In this document: positions 26,557-34,738 of the stretch, one piece after another | Position numbering within the stretch: position 1 is the first letter of the stretch | Layout of the letters: each line of letters begins with the position of its first letter | Assembly (NCBI RefSeq): GCF_028882275.1 | Contig: NZ_JARBUT010000002.1 | Coordinates: 1 to 64,000, forward strand | Length of the DNA: 64,000 bases | Direction of reading: 5' to 3' | Source of the DNA: Nocardiopsis sp. N85 | Lineage (GTDB): Bacteria; Actinomycetota; Actinomycetes; Streptosporangiales; Streptosporangiaceae | Translations under genes and position numbers: made by a program | Notes under the pieces: generated by a model | Told to the model about the DNA's origin: nothing | The model's database searches: none | The model's input: the letters and a program-made list of their open reading frames with translations, nothing else

Positions 26557-27213
26557 TCAGTTCCCGGCCGCGTCGAGCAGCCAGTGGTAGCGCAGCCGGA
26601 GTCCGCGTTCCATGCCGGCCACCGCGGCCCCGAACCCGAGCGTGAGGTTGAGCCAGAGCGGCAGGTGGAACGGTGATTCGAAGTGTCCGAAGCGCTCGAC
26701 CACCGGCGGAATACCGGAGATCGGTTCGAGAAGTTGGAGGAGGTTCAGTCCGATACCGATGACGAGCAGCACCACGGAGACGGCCCCGATCCAGCGGCTC
26801 ACCACCGGGTGCTCGCGGTCGAAGCGCAGCCGGCGCCCCGCGGCCGACCTCGGATCGGGAACGAGCTGCTGTTCCGCGCCCTCGGCGGGGACGTAGTGGG
26901 CGCGTTTGAGCCCGAACCCGCTCAACGCCACCTCGATGGTTCCGCCTTCGACGGGGAACCCGGCGGGGAGCGTGGACTCGGCGCGGTGTCCGCCGTCGAG
27001 GTAGAGGTGCGCCTTGCCCTCGTCTCCCCCCTGCCTGCCCCAGTGACGGACGTCGACGGTGTACACCGACCGGTGTCCGTCCTTGCGGTCGAGGGGAAGG
27101 TGAAACAGCTTGCGCCCGGACGGCAACTGCCACCAGCGAAAGGGCTGGAGAGGGCGACCGTCCCCGGGTCGAACGCGTTTCGCGGCTCTGCGCCGCTTCC
27201 AGTCCCCGAGCAT
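26557..27213 (-). CDS. Unrecognised protein with two C-terminal membrane helices
   Basis: A 218-residue protein not recognised by family. The N-terminal 125 residues are soluble and rich in charged residues with 'FRWWQLPSGRKLFHLPL', 'YTVDVRHWG' and 'KAHLYLDGGHR', suggesting a beta-rich domain. Two hydrophobic helices follow (about 143-165, with 'IGAVSVVLLVIGIGLNLLQLL', and 185-203). AGGAAGG lies before the ATG. It is first of a two-gene unit with the DUF418 gene and is divergent from a TetR gene across about 105 bases containing palindromes. Confidence 0.7.
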   Translation of the reverse strand: MLGDWKRRRAAKRVRPGDGRPLQPFRWWQLPSGRKLFHLPLDRKDGHRSVYTVDVRHWGRQGGDEGKAHLYLDGGHRAESTLPAGFPVEGGTIEVALSGFGLKRAHYVPAEGAEQQLVPDPRSAAGRRLRFDREHPVVSRWIGAVSVVLLVIGIGLNLLQLLEPISGIPPVVERFGHFESPFHLPLWLNLTLGFGAAVAGMERGLRLRYHWLLDAAGN

Positions 27214-27246
27214 GTCCAGCCTTCCTCATCTGGGATGACAGCCAGA

Positions 27247-27309
27247 CCAATACACTGTATTGGTCCCATCTCGGTGATAGTATCACGCTGTACTAGCACG
27301 GTGTATTGG
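27247..27309. promoter_or_regulatory. TetR operator cluster between the membrane operon and tetR
   Basis: Three elements lie in 63 bases. A perfect 17-bp palindrome CCAATACACTGTATTGG (27247-27263) is followed by a perfect 13-bp palindrome GTGATAGTATCAC (27274-27286). A second, imperfect copy of the first site (12 of 17 bases) ends in the same TGTATTGG half at 27302-27309. The last element abuts the tetR ribosome binding site, which fits autorepression. Confidence 0.7.
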
Positions 27310-27318
27310 AAGGGCGTC

Positions 27319-27927
27319 ATGGAACAGAAACCACCGGAGGGCCTCGGCAGCCGGGACAGGATCCTGTGGGCGGCGGCGACGATGCTGGGGGACGGGCCCG
27401 GCGCGGCGTTGAGCGTGCGGGCGGTCGCGGCGCGGGCGGGCGTGAGCACGGGGTCGCTGCGGCACCACTTCCCGACGCAGCGGGCCCTGATGGACGCGGT
27501 ACTCGCCCTCGTGTACGACATGGTGCTTCCGGACGACAGCGTCCACGACCGGTCGATACCGGCCAGGGATCGACTCACCGCCTCCCTTCAGCGCGCACTC
27601 GCGCCTCTCGGGGCCGAGACCGACGCTCGGCGGTCATGGCTGCTGGCCTTCGAGCGCTATGCCTCGAACGAACCGACGGAGGCGGCCCGAGAGGAGTACC
27701 TGGCCCTCGAACGGGAGATGCGGCGCCGCATCGAGTACTGCCTGACGGTCCTACAGGACGAGGGTGCCGTCCCGGAAGGCGACAACTCCCGTCGGGCGAG
27801 GTTCCTGATCACGGTGGTCAACGGGCTCTCGATCGCCCAGGCCATGCCGGCCGAGGAGTCCCGCCTGCAAACGGAACTCGATGTACTGCACACCGCCGTC
27901 GACAGCGTTCTCAACGACCGGACCTGA
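27319..27927 (+). CDS. TetR family regulator
   Basis: A 202-residue TetR repressor. The N-terminal HTH spans about 10-55, with 'SRDRILWAAATMLGDG', 'SVRAVAARAGVSTGSLRHHFPTQRALMDAV'-type helices (turn at GVSTGSL) typical of the family. The C-terminal ligand domain is unremarkable. GGAAGGG precedes the ATG. The gene diverges from the membrane-protein pair, and the palindromes between them probably bind this protein. Confidence 0.9.
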   Translation: MEQKPPEGLGSRDRILWAAATMLGDGPGAALSVRAVAARAGVSTGSLRHHFPTQRALMDAVLALVYDMVLPDDSVHDRSIPARDRLTASLQRALAPLGAETDARRSWLLAFERYASNEPTEAAREEYLALEREMRRRIEYCLTVLQDEGAVPEGDNSRRARFLITVVNGLSIAQAMPAEESRLQTELDVLHTAVDSVLNDRT

Positions 27928-28920
27928 GGGTAGGACGCCGAGCAGGACGTACCGCCCCGTGCCGCCGAGGGGCGGGGCGCCCACACCCTCGGCCGCAACG
28001 TCGTCGGGTTCAACACGGGTGCGCGGCCCCTACCCGTCGCTCGGCCACGAGACGACCTCGGTCGAGATGCGCAAGAGGCTCGACTGATGCTCGGTCCGCA
28101 TCCGTGTCGGCGGCGAGGGCGTGCAGGCATCGGCGTGACGGTTCCACCGAATGGCGTGGGAGCGGATCGCGCCGCCCCGTTCCTCACGCCGCCGAGGGTC
28201 GTTTCCACGAACCCCTTACCCCATCCGGTCCAATGCGAAATATTTTCATTTCCCCAATGACCGAATAGCACTTTTGCAACCATTAGTCGGAAAAATTCTC
28301 AGACCGACCCCTACCTGCACAAACACAGATCAGAAAAAGTTTTCCGGCGCTACTCACCCGTAACCGGCCCTGTCGTCTTTCCCATCCCCTAATCTCTGCT
28401 TGGAAACCACGACCGAACACAGAGACCCCGCGACGCCTAGTTGAGCGCCCGGGGTCGTGGCCGGCAAATCACCCCTTCAAGCAAAGGATTGCCGGTGTGA
28501 GCCAGTCTAGTGCCGGGCTTTTGAGTCGCGCCCCGCACATACTCGAAGTACCGTCCTCCCCTCCCCGAGACCGCCACTCGCGGTCCTCCCTCTTCGGACC
28601 GCGCAGCGGGTCGAACCGCGTACGCCGGTACGCCGCGAACCCGGCACCGGCCCGGCGCACCACCGTCCGCCTCCCGACCGAACGCGCCCACGCGCGCCCT
28701 CTCACCCCGGAACGGGACCCGGCCGAGGGCGGACGGGGCCTGCTCCTCATCGAGGCCACCGCCACCGCCCGGGGCCACCACCAGGTCCGTGAGTGCCGTG
28801 ACCTGGGCCGCGTTCACCCTGCCTCATGCCCGCTGGACCCGGCGGGCACGGGTGCCGCTCACCCCCGGTGCCCGCGTCCGCCTCTCCCCCTTGTGAAAAC
28901 GACCGATGTGAAGGAGTTCG
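27928..28920. other. Gene-poor stretch with an AT-rich core
   Basis: Nearly 1 kb without a convincing gene. A CCGCCCC/GGGGCGG hairpin (27952-27975) could end tetR transcription. From about 28225 to 28425 the base composition drops sharply, with several A/T runs, unlike the flanks. A GACCCCG/CGGGGTC inverted repeat lies at 28424-28456. The open frames at 28437-28817 (minus) and 28497-28940 (plus) are composition-driven. This looks like decayed or inserted DNA next to the Rpn-like gene. Confidence 0.45.
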
Positions 28921-29820
28921 ATGCCGAGTCGATCCCATGAGATCCCGCTGCGGATCGTGCAGAACCGGCCCGAGATGGTCCCGGTCCTGCTGCGCGAGGC
29001 ACTGGGCTACCCGGTGCCCGAGCACACCGAGGCGGTGCTGACCTCCTCGGTGCTGACCAACTGCGACCCCAAGGAGTGGAACTCCGACGGCGCGGTCCTA
29101 CTGCGCGATGGCGACCGGCCCGTGCTCGCGGTGGTGGTGGAACGCCAGAACGACCGCGACACGGAGAAGCACTTCAGCTGGCCCGCCTACCTGGCCACCC
29201 TGTACGGGCGGCTGGAGTGCCCGGCGGTGCTGGTGGTGCTGTGCCCGGACCAGACCATCGCGCGGTGGTGCGCGCGTCCGATCGAGATCGGGCATCCGGG
29301 GTTCACGCTGCGGCCGTTGGTGATCGGCCCGGACGACACCCCGGTCATCACCGACCCGGGCCAGGCCCGAGAGCTGCCGGAGTTGGCGGTGCTGTCGGCC
29401 TACGCCCACGGCGACACCGACCCGGGGGTGTTGAAGGCACTGGTGGAGGCGTTGGATTCCACCGGTGGAAGGAACCGTCCGTTCTACTATGACTATGTAC
29501 TGGCCGGCCTCAACGAGGCGGCTCGTCAGGAGCTGGAGGGCTTGATGTCCGTGGAGACCTACGAATGGCAGAGCGACTTCGCCCGCAAGTACGTCGGCAT
29601 CGGCCGCGAAGAAGGCCGTGAAGAAGGCCGTGAAGAAGGCCGTGAAGAGGGGCTGGAGAAGGGCATCGCCGGCAGCGTGCTGCGCATCCTGACCAAGCGC
29701 GGCCGAACCATCTCCGACGAGGTCCGCACCCGCATCGAGTCGTGCAACGACATCGACACCCTCAACTCCTGGGTGGACAAGGCCCTCGACGTCGACCGCG
29801 CCGAAGACCTCTTCGACTGA
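28921..29820 (+). CDS. Rpn-like PD-(D/E)XK nuclease family protein
   Basis: A 299-residue protein preceded by GAAGGAG. The N-terminal part ('DGAVLLRDGDRPVLAVVVERQNDRD', with D and E-x-Q spaced as in PD-(D/E)XK folds, then 'WPAYLATLYGRLECPAVLVVLCP') resembles the recombination-promoting nuclease/putative transposase families that are abundant in Nocardiopsis-like genomes. Near the C-terminus four REEG repeats, encoded by a 12-base tandem unit (about 29607-29650), form a charged helix linking to a terminal helical domain. Assignment is by pattern; nuclease activity is inference. Its 3' third is duplicated immediately downstream. Confidence 0.65.
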   Translation: MPSRSHEIPLRIVQNRPEMVPVLLREALGYPVPEHTEAVLTSSVLTNCDPKEWNSDGAVLLRDGDRPVLAVVVERQNDRDTEKHFSWPAYLATLYGRLECPAVLVVLCPDQTIARWCARPIEIGHPGFTLRPLVIGPDDTPVITDPGQARELPELAVLSAYAHGDTDPGVLKALVEALDSTGGRNRPFYYDYVLAGLNEAARQELEGLMSVETYEWQSDFARKYVGIGREEGREEGREEGREEGLEKGIAGSVLRILTKRGRTISDEVRTRIESCNDIDTLNSWVDKALDVDRAEDLFD

Positions 29821-30238
29821 CCCACACCGACCACGCACCCGGGGTGACCTCAGAAACAGGCCACCCCGGCACGCACCGGCCGGCCTCAACGAGGCGGCTC
29901 GTCAGGAGCTGGAGGGCTTGATGTCCGTGGAGACCTACGAATGGCAGAGCGACTTCGCCCGCAAGTACGTCGGCATCGGCCGCGAAGAAGGCCGTGAAGA
30001 AGGCCGTGAAGAGGGGCTGGAGAAGGGCATCGCCGGCAGCGTGCTGCGCATCCTGACCAAGCGCGGCCGAACCATCTCCGACGAGGTCCGCACCCGCATC
30101 GAGTCGTGCAACGACATCGACACCCTCAACTCCTGGGTGGACAAGGCCCTCGACGTCGACCGCGCCGAAGACCTCTTCGACTGACCCACACCGACCACGC
30201 ACCCGGGGTGACCTCAGAAACAGGCCACCCCGGCACGC
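29502..30238 (+). repeat. Tandem duplication of the Rpn-like gene's 3' end
   Basis: Unit 1 (29502-29874, 373 bases) and unit 2 (29878-30238, 361 bases) appear identical except that unit 2 lacks one 12-base GAAGAAGGCCGT-type repeat. Both run from within the coding region through the stop codon and into the intergenic sequence, and are separated by 3 bases. Confidence 0.9.
29880..30184 (+). pseudogene. Truncated 3' copy of the Rpn-like gene
   Basis: Repeats the last ~100 codons of the upstream gene without its nuclease-like N-terminus. It keeps an open frame to the same stop; the first usable start is a GTG-ATG at 29918-29923 (88 residues, MSVETYEWQ...). It has three REEG units rather than four. 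No new promoter or strong ribosome binding site is evident, so it is probably a by-product of the duplication. Confidence 0.8.
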
Positions 30239-30300
30239 GCCCTCCCGGTGGGCGATGGGTGCCCGGGCGGGCGTCGTCATCACCGACACCGGCTGAACGC

Positions 30301-30891
30301 TCAGGTCGTGGGCGCCCGGTCCACGACCACGGCGGCGTCCGGCCAGGCGTCGCGGGCGACGAGGTACGCCACGAGGGCACCGATGTTCCACGCGTCGTCC
30401 TCGCCCCGGTGGTGCCGCCCCTCCAGGGGCAGCCCGGCGACCTCCAGGGCACGCGCCATGCCGGGTGCCCGCTTGCGCATCCCGTGGACCTCGGCGAAGA
30501 CCTTCTTGGCGTTGACGTGGCGAACGCCGAACGGATAGCCGACCCCGGTCATTGCGCACTGGCGCTCGAACTGCCTGCGGTCGTAGTCACCCCAGCTCGC
30601 CCACGGACGTTCGGCCGCGCCGTGCTCATCGGCCAGCCAACGGCAGGCCTCGGCGAAGCCCAACCCGCCGGCCGCCATCTCCGGGGTGATCCCCGTCAGC
30701 TCGGTGCAGAACGGGCTCACCTCGGAGCGCCGCGGCCGGACCAGCACCCCGTGCCTCCCCCTCCGCTCACCCGAGGCGGCGTCCACCACGGTCAGTCCGA
30801 CCTCGATGATCTCGTTGGCGGTGCCCGGGGGCGGCGGCCCCTTCCAGCAGGTCGCCTCGACGTCCACGATGTTCCACAGGTCGGTGCTCAT
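30301..30891 (-). CDS. DEDDh 3'-5' exonuclease (ERI1/KapD-like)
   Basis: A 196-residue exonuclease. The active-site residues are visible as 'IVDVEATCW' (Asp10, Glu12), 'WASWGDYDRRQFERQC' (Asp) and 'HHRGEDDAWNIGALV' (His and Asp of the HxxxxD box). Members of this group trim single-stranded RNA or DNA 3' ends; the specific substrate here is unknown. It starts at ATG and is followed by the repeat region of the Rpn-like gene. Its connection to the upstream polysaccharide genes is unclear and may be chance. Confidence 0.88.
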   Translation of the reverse strand: MSTDLWNIVDVEATCWKGPPPPGTANEIIEVGLTVVDAASGERRGRHGVLVRPRRSEVSPFCTELTGITPEMAAGGLGFAEACRWLADEHGAAERPWASWGDYDRRQFERQCAMTGVGYPFGVRHVNAKKVFAEVHGMRKRAPGMARALEVAGLPLEGRHHRGEDDAWNIGALVAYLVARDAWPDAAVVVDRAPTT

Positions 30892-30952
30892 GGAGCGGAT
30901 TCGACCACGGGACGCCCCGCCCCGTCACCGGGTTTTCCGCACACCCCGCCGG

Positions 30953-32062
30953 TCAGTCCCGGTGGGCGTGCTCGGCCAGGCGGCGCACCCGGTCGGGCAG
31001 GTTCACGTAGGGGTCGCGGCCGGCCGCCTCGAACCCCTGCCGGGCGTACCGGTTGGCGCCGATCCTGAAGTCACAGCCGCTGGAGACCTTGCTGTCCCAC
31101 ACCTTGACGGCGCGGATGCGCTCGTACTCGCGCAGCACCTGGGGGACGTCGGTGTACCAGCGCATGGTCTCGCGCGGGCCGATGTCGGTGGTGCCCATCT
31201 CGCCGATCATCACCGGTTTGGTGGGATCGATCCCGTGCCGGGGGCCCTCGTTCTGGATCCACTCGTAGGCCGGGCGCAGCGCGTCCTCGAAGGAGTCGAC
31301 GTGCTTCCAGTTCGGCATGAGGTCGCAGCCGGTCATGTTGTACGCCTCCCAGCTGATCCAGTCGACGTGGTCGTTGCCCGGCCACAGGCCGGGCAACCGC
31401 CCGAGGTTGCCCTTCCAACCGGTCACGTTCCACACCCAGATGGCGTTGTCGGCGCCCTCGTCGCGGTAGATGTCGACGATGTGCCGCCAGGCGCGGGTGA
31501 ACTCCTGCGGGGTCCCGCGCTTGTTGTAGCGCTTGTTGGCGTCGGCCTCGTGGTCGAACGTGAGGAAGTAGGGCGTCTCCAGTTCGGCCACGCCCCTGGC
31601 CTGGTCGCGCAGGACGGAGTCGAACTCCCCGCCCAGGATCGCCCGGTAGGAGACGGCGGGGTGACCGGACCGGGTGAAGCGCCGGGCCTCGATGTTGGTG
31701 TGCACGAACCGGCCCTCGGCGAGGATCCGGCGTTCCCGGTCCCCGGGGATCTTCGCCTGGTCGATGCCGCGCCAGGTGTAGACGATGTCCATGCGGCGGC
31801 CGGCGTTGCGTTCGAGTTCTTCGAGCCGGTTCTCGTGAGGGCTGCCGCCCCACCAGACGCCGCAGGAGGGTTCGAGGATCTCCGAGACGGTACAGCGACG
31901 TTCGGTGCCGACGGGCGTCCCCGAGGCGTGTGTGGTGAACAGGCCCCGGGAGGGCCATGGGGGGCCTGCCGGATCGGGCACGTTTCCGCCCGCTCCGGTC
32001 AGTGTGAGGGTGAGGAGCAATGCCCCCGCCGACGCCATCACCCGTACCGGTCCGCTGTCCAC
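30953..32062 (-). CDS. Secreted GH26-like glycoside hydrolase
   Basis: A 369-residue protein with a short signal peptide ('MASAGALLLTLTLTGAGG') following a GTG start that is preceded by AGGGGG. The catalytic domain fits GH26 by pattern: 'YFLTFDHEADANKRYN' holds the His-Glu acid/base pair, 'WVWNVTGWKG' and 'WISWEAYNMTG' are substrate-cleft tryptophans, and 'PVMIGEMGTTD' holds the nucleophile Glu. GH26 enzymes cut beta-mannans or related beta-glycans. Next to sulfotransferase and polysaccharide genes, it may trim or release the polymer made here. Substrate is inference. Confidence 0.78.
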   Translation of the reverse strand: MDSGPVRVMASAGALLLTLTLTGAGGNVPDPAGPPWPSRGLFTTHASGTPVGTERRCTVSEILEPSCGVWWGGSPHENRLEELERNAGRRMDIVYTWRGIDQAKIPGDRERRILAEGRFVHTNIEARRFTRSGHPAVSYRAILGGEFDSVLRDQARGVAELETPYFLTFDHEADANKRYNKRGTPQEFTRAWRHIVDIYRDEGADNAIWVWNVTGWKGNLGRLPGLWPGNDHVDWISWEAYNMTGCDLMPNWKHVDSFEDALRPAYEWIQNEGPRHGIDPTKPVMIGEMGTTDIGPRETMRWYTDVPQVLREYERIRAVKVWDSKVSSGCDFRIGANRYARQGFEAAGRDPYVNLPDRVRRLAEHAHRD

Positions 32063-32093
32063 GACACATGCCCCCTATGCGTCACTACAGATA

Positions 32094-32109
32094 GTATTCA
32101 CATGAATAC
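32094..32109. promoter_or_regulatory. Palindrome upstream of the GH26-like gene
   Basis: GTATTC-ACAT-GAATAC, a 6-bp inverted repeat in an AT-rich patch 32 bases before the glycosidase start codon. Plausible operator or part of the promoter. Confidence 0.4.
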
Positions 32110-32162
32110 CATACGTTATCTTTTTCGGGCGCAACACCTCCACCAGACAAAACGGGCCGGGT

Positions 32163-33086
32163 TCAGTAGCCGTACCGCCGCCGCGCGGGGGTCGTCATCA
32201 TCGCGACCAGACGGCGGCGCCACGGGGGCAGCGCCTCACGCCAGCTCTGGTCCGCGTGCACCCCGACCGGCCCGGAGGAGAAGCGCATCGGGTTGCCCGA
32301 CAGCGCGTGCCCACGCGACAGGGACACGCCGTCACCCAGGTCCGGACACGCACCGGTGTGCCCGGCGAATCCGGCGATGCGCGCGAACTCCTCCGTGGGG
32401 GCGCCGACGAAGTCCTCGTAGCGCACCCGCAGGGTGGGGACCCCCTGGCGGGCGAGGGCGTCGAAGCAGGTGTTCTGGGCCACCCACTGCACCGCCGAGC
32501 GGCCCGCGGAGTAGCGGGCCATCTCCGGTTCGCTGCTCTCCGGCGAGGCGTCGGGACGGGGCACCCGTTTGCTCCACGAGTGCGCCACCGCCCGGGGGTC
32601 GCGCACCACGTGCAGCAGCCGCATCCGCGCCCCGTAACGCCATCGCAGACAGGCGGCCAAGGAGGCGTGCTTGCTGGCGTCGACGATCACGCTCGCTCCG
32701 CTGACCAGGGCGATCGCCGAGTACAGGCGGTGGTAGAGCTCGGTGTAGCGGGCACTGCGCGCGGCCAGCAGACCGTCCTCGGAACCGTTGAGCAGGACGG
32801 GCAGGAAGCGCGTGCGGTCCACCCCGTCCTTCAGCCCCAGGACCTCGTGGGGGTTCAGGCGTCCCCAACCGCCGAAGGCCTCCCGGCCGACCTCGGCCCA
32901 GAAGCCGCAGTCGGCGAACGGCAGGCCGCAGCCGCACCGCTCGTTCTCCAACAACCCGCGTCTCCACAGGTGCACCGTCTCGCCGATCGAGCAGAACCCG
33001 GGCAGTTCGCCCAGCAGTCGCTCGATCAGGGTCGACCCGGAGCGGCCCATGCCGCCGACGAACACCAACCGATATGCCTCATCCAC
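32163..33086 (-). CDS. Sulfotransferase, cysteine-rich type
   Basis: A 307-residue sulfotransferase from a different branch than the one at 20501. The PAPS loop 'VGGMGRSGSTLIERLLG' (10-26) and 3'-phosphate site 'LLHVVRDPRAVAHSW' are clear. Between them 'CSIGETVHLW' and 'ERCGCGLPFADCGFW' make a four-cysteine patch seen in actinobacterial Stf-like proteins. It has no signal peptide. A GTG start is used. It lies downstream of cysN on the same strand and about 100 bases before the glycosidase gene. Expected role: sulfation of a glycan using PAPS supplied through CysDN. Confidence 0.86.
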   Translation of the reverse strand: MDEAYRLVFVGGMGRSGSTLIERLLGELPGFCSIGETVHLWRRGLLENERCGCGLPFADCGFWAEVGREAFGGWGRLNPHEVLGLKDGVDRTRFLPVLLNGSEDGLLAARSARYTELYHRLYSAIALVSGASVIVDASKHASLAACLRWRYGARMRLLHVVRDPRAVAHSWSKRVPRPDASPESSEPEMARYSAGRSAVQWVAQNTCFDALARQGVPTLRVRYEDFVGAPTEEFARIAGFAGHTGACPDLGDGVSLSRGHALSGNPMRFSSGPVGVHADQSWREALPPWRRRLVAMMTTPARRRYGY

Positions 33087-33397
33087 CCGCCCAGGCTATT
33101 ACCTTCGGTGATGAAGCGTGGACCATATGTGATCATCCCTGGAGGTGACGTTCTCGGGTACGCGAACGGCCCCGGTCCGGGGGTTCGCGCCCCGGGCCGG
33201 GGCCGTCGCTTCCTCGTCGATCCGGAGGCGGGTGCGGGTGCGCGGGGTCTCCACGACCCGACCCGTACCACAGACCCCGAACGTTGAGCGGGAGGTCGGC
33301 GGTCCCGTACGGCGGGGAGCACCGCGCACGCGGCGACGGGGGCCGCCCCGGTGGGCGACCCCCGTTTCACGCGTCCCGTCTCGCCAGGGCGCGTGCG
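33087..33397. other. Intergenic between cysN and the sulfotransferase gene
   Basis: No gene seen. A large hairpin dominates: ACGGCCCCGG (33166-33175) pairs with CCGGGGCCGT (33197-33206), with CCGGGG/CCCCGG inside. It may end cysN transcription, in which case the sulfotransferase gene would use a promoter between it and 33087. Confidence 0.5.
33166..33206 (-). terminator. Large hairpin downstream of cysN
   Basis: A 17-step stem with one G-T wobble and a 7-base loop. No T-run follows on the minus strand, so termination strength is uncertain. Confidence 0.55.
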
Positions 33398-34666
33398 CTA
33401 GTCGGCCCGGACGACCATCCCGGCGCCGACCGTGGCGTTGGTGGACTCGTCGATGAGGATGAACCCGCCGGTCTGCCGGTTGCGGGAGTACTCGTCGACG
33501 AACAGGGGCTGGGTGGAGCGCAGTCGCACCCGGCCGATCTCGTTGAGCGCCAGGTGGTCGGCCTGCTCGTCCCGGTGCAGCGTGTTGACGTCCAGTCGGT
33601 AGCGCAGGTCCTTGACCATGACCTTCGCGGTGCGGGTGGTGTGCTTGACGATGAGTTTGGAGCGCGGGGTCAGCTTGCGCGCGTCCGTCATCCAGCAGAC
33701 CATCGCCTCGATGTCCTGCGACGCCGTCGGGGTGTTGTTGGGCCGGCAGATCATGTCGCCCCGGGAGATGTCGATCTCGTCCTCCAGCAGGAGGGTGACC
33801 GACATCGGCGCGAAGGCCTCGGCGACGTCCCCGTCCGCCGTGAGGATCTTCGAGATCCGCGTGCTCAGCCCGGACGGCAGGTGCACGACCTCGTCGCCCG
33901 GCTTGAGGACACCGCCGGCCAGCTGGCCGGCGTATCCCCGGTAGTCGTGCAGTTCGGGGTCGGCGGACTTGTGCGGCCGGATCACGTACTGGACCGGGAA
34001 CCGGGCGTCGATGAGGTTGCGGTCCGAGGCGATGTGCACGTTCTCCAGGTGGTGCAGCAACGAGGGGCCGCTGTACCAGGGCATGTTCTCCGAACGCCCC
34101 ACCACGTTGTCGCCGTGCAGCGCCGAGATCGGCACGAAGGTGAGGTCGGGCGCGTCCAGTTTGGCGGCGAAGTCGGCGAACTCGGCCTTGATCTCCTCGA
34201 ACCGGGCCTGGTCGTAGCCGACCAGGTCCATCTTGTTGACCGCCAGGACCAGGTGCGGCACCTGGAGCAGCGTGGTGAGGAAGGCGTGTCGGCGGCTCTG
34301 CTCCTGGAGGCCCTTGCGGGCGTCCACCAGGATGATCGCGAGGTCGGCGGTGGAGGCACCGGTGACCATGTTGCGCGTGTACTGGATGTGGCCGGGGGTG
34401 TCGGCGATGATGAACGTCCGCTTGGGCGTGGCGAAGTACCGGTAGGCCACGTCGATGGTGATGCCCTGCTCGCGCTCGGCCCGCAGACCGTCGGTGAGCA
34501 GCGCGAGGTTGGTGTACTCCTCGCCCCGCGCGGCGCTGGTGCGCTCCACCGCGTCGAGCTGGTCCTCGAAGATCGACTTGGAGTCGTACAGCAGGCGACC
34601 GATCAGGGTGCTCTTGCCGTCGTCCACGGAGCCCGCCGTGGCGAACCGCAGAATGTCGTTTCTCAT
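33398..34666 (-). CDS. cysN: Sulfate adenylyltransferase large (GTPase) subunit
   Basis: A 422-residue GTPase that drives ATP sulfurylase. EF-Tu-like motifs are 'TAGSVDDGKSTLIGRLL' (G1), 'ADTPGHIQYTRNM' (G3) and 'VNKMDLVG' (G4), with domain II/III following. It ends after the translation-factor-like domains, so it lacks the C-terminal APS kinase (CysC) domain found in NodQ-type fusions. The ATG for MRNDILRFATAG was chosen over a 23-codon upstream extension. It lies 72 bases after cysD. Together with CysD it makes APS from sulfate and ATP. Confidence 0.95.
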   Translation of the reverse strand: MRNDILRFATAGSVDDGKSTLIGRLLYDSKSIFEDQLDAVERTSAARGEEYTNLALLTDGLRAEREQGITIDVAYRYFATPKRTFIIADTPGHIQYTRNMVTGASTADLAIILVDARKGLQEQSRRHAFLTTLLQVPHLVLAVNKMDLVGYDQARFEEIKAEFADFAAKLDAPDLTFVPISALHGDNVVGRSENMPWYSGPSLLHHLENVHIASDRNLIDARFPVQYVIRPHKSADPELHDYRGYAGQLAGGVLKPGDEVVHLPSGLSTRISKILTADGDVAEAFAPMSVTLLLEDEIDISRGDMICRPNNTPTASQDIEAMVCWMTDARKLTPRSKLIVKHTTRTAKVMVKDLRYRLDVNTLHRDEQADHLALNEIGRVRLRSTQPLFVDEYSRNRQTGGFILIDESTNATVGAGMVVRAD

Positions 34667-34738
34667 GCTCGCTGGTCCAATGTGGGAAGAGGTGCGGCCG
34701 AAGGAGGGGAGGGTGGGCGGGTGTCCGCGGGACACGCC

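Noticed and set aside
28437..28817. Minus-strand 126-residue frame
   Set aside because: No family character, no ribosome binding site and Arg/Gly-rich composition of chance frames.
28497..28940. Plus-strand 147-residue frame before the Rpn-like gene
   Set aside because: Pro/Arg/Ser-rich chance composition and overlap with the well-supported start and RBS of the Rpn-like gene.
29502..30238. Insertion sequence or transposon copy
   Set aside because: No terminal inverted repeats or target-site duplication; simply a tandem copy of local coding and downstream DNA.
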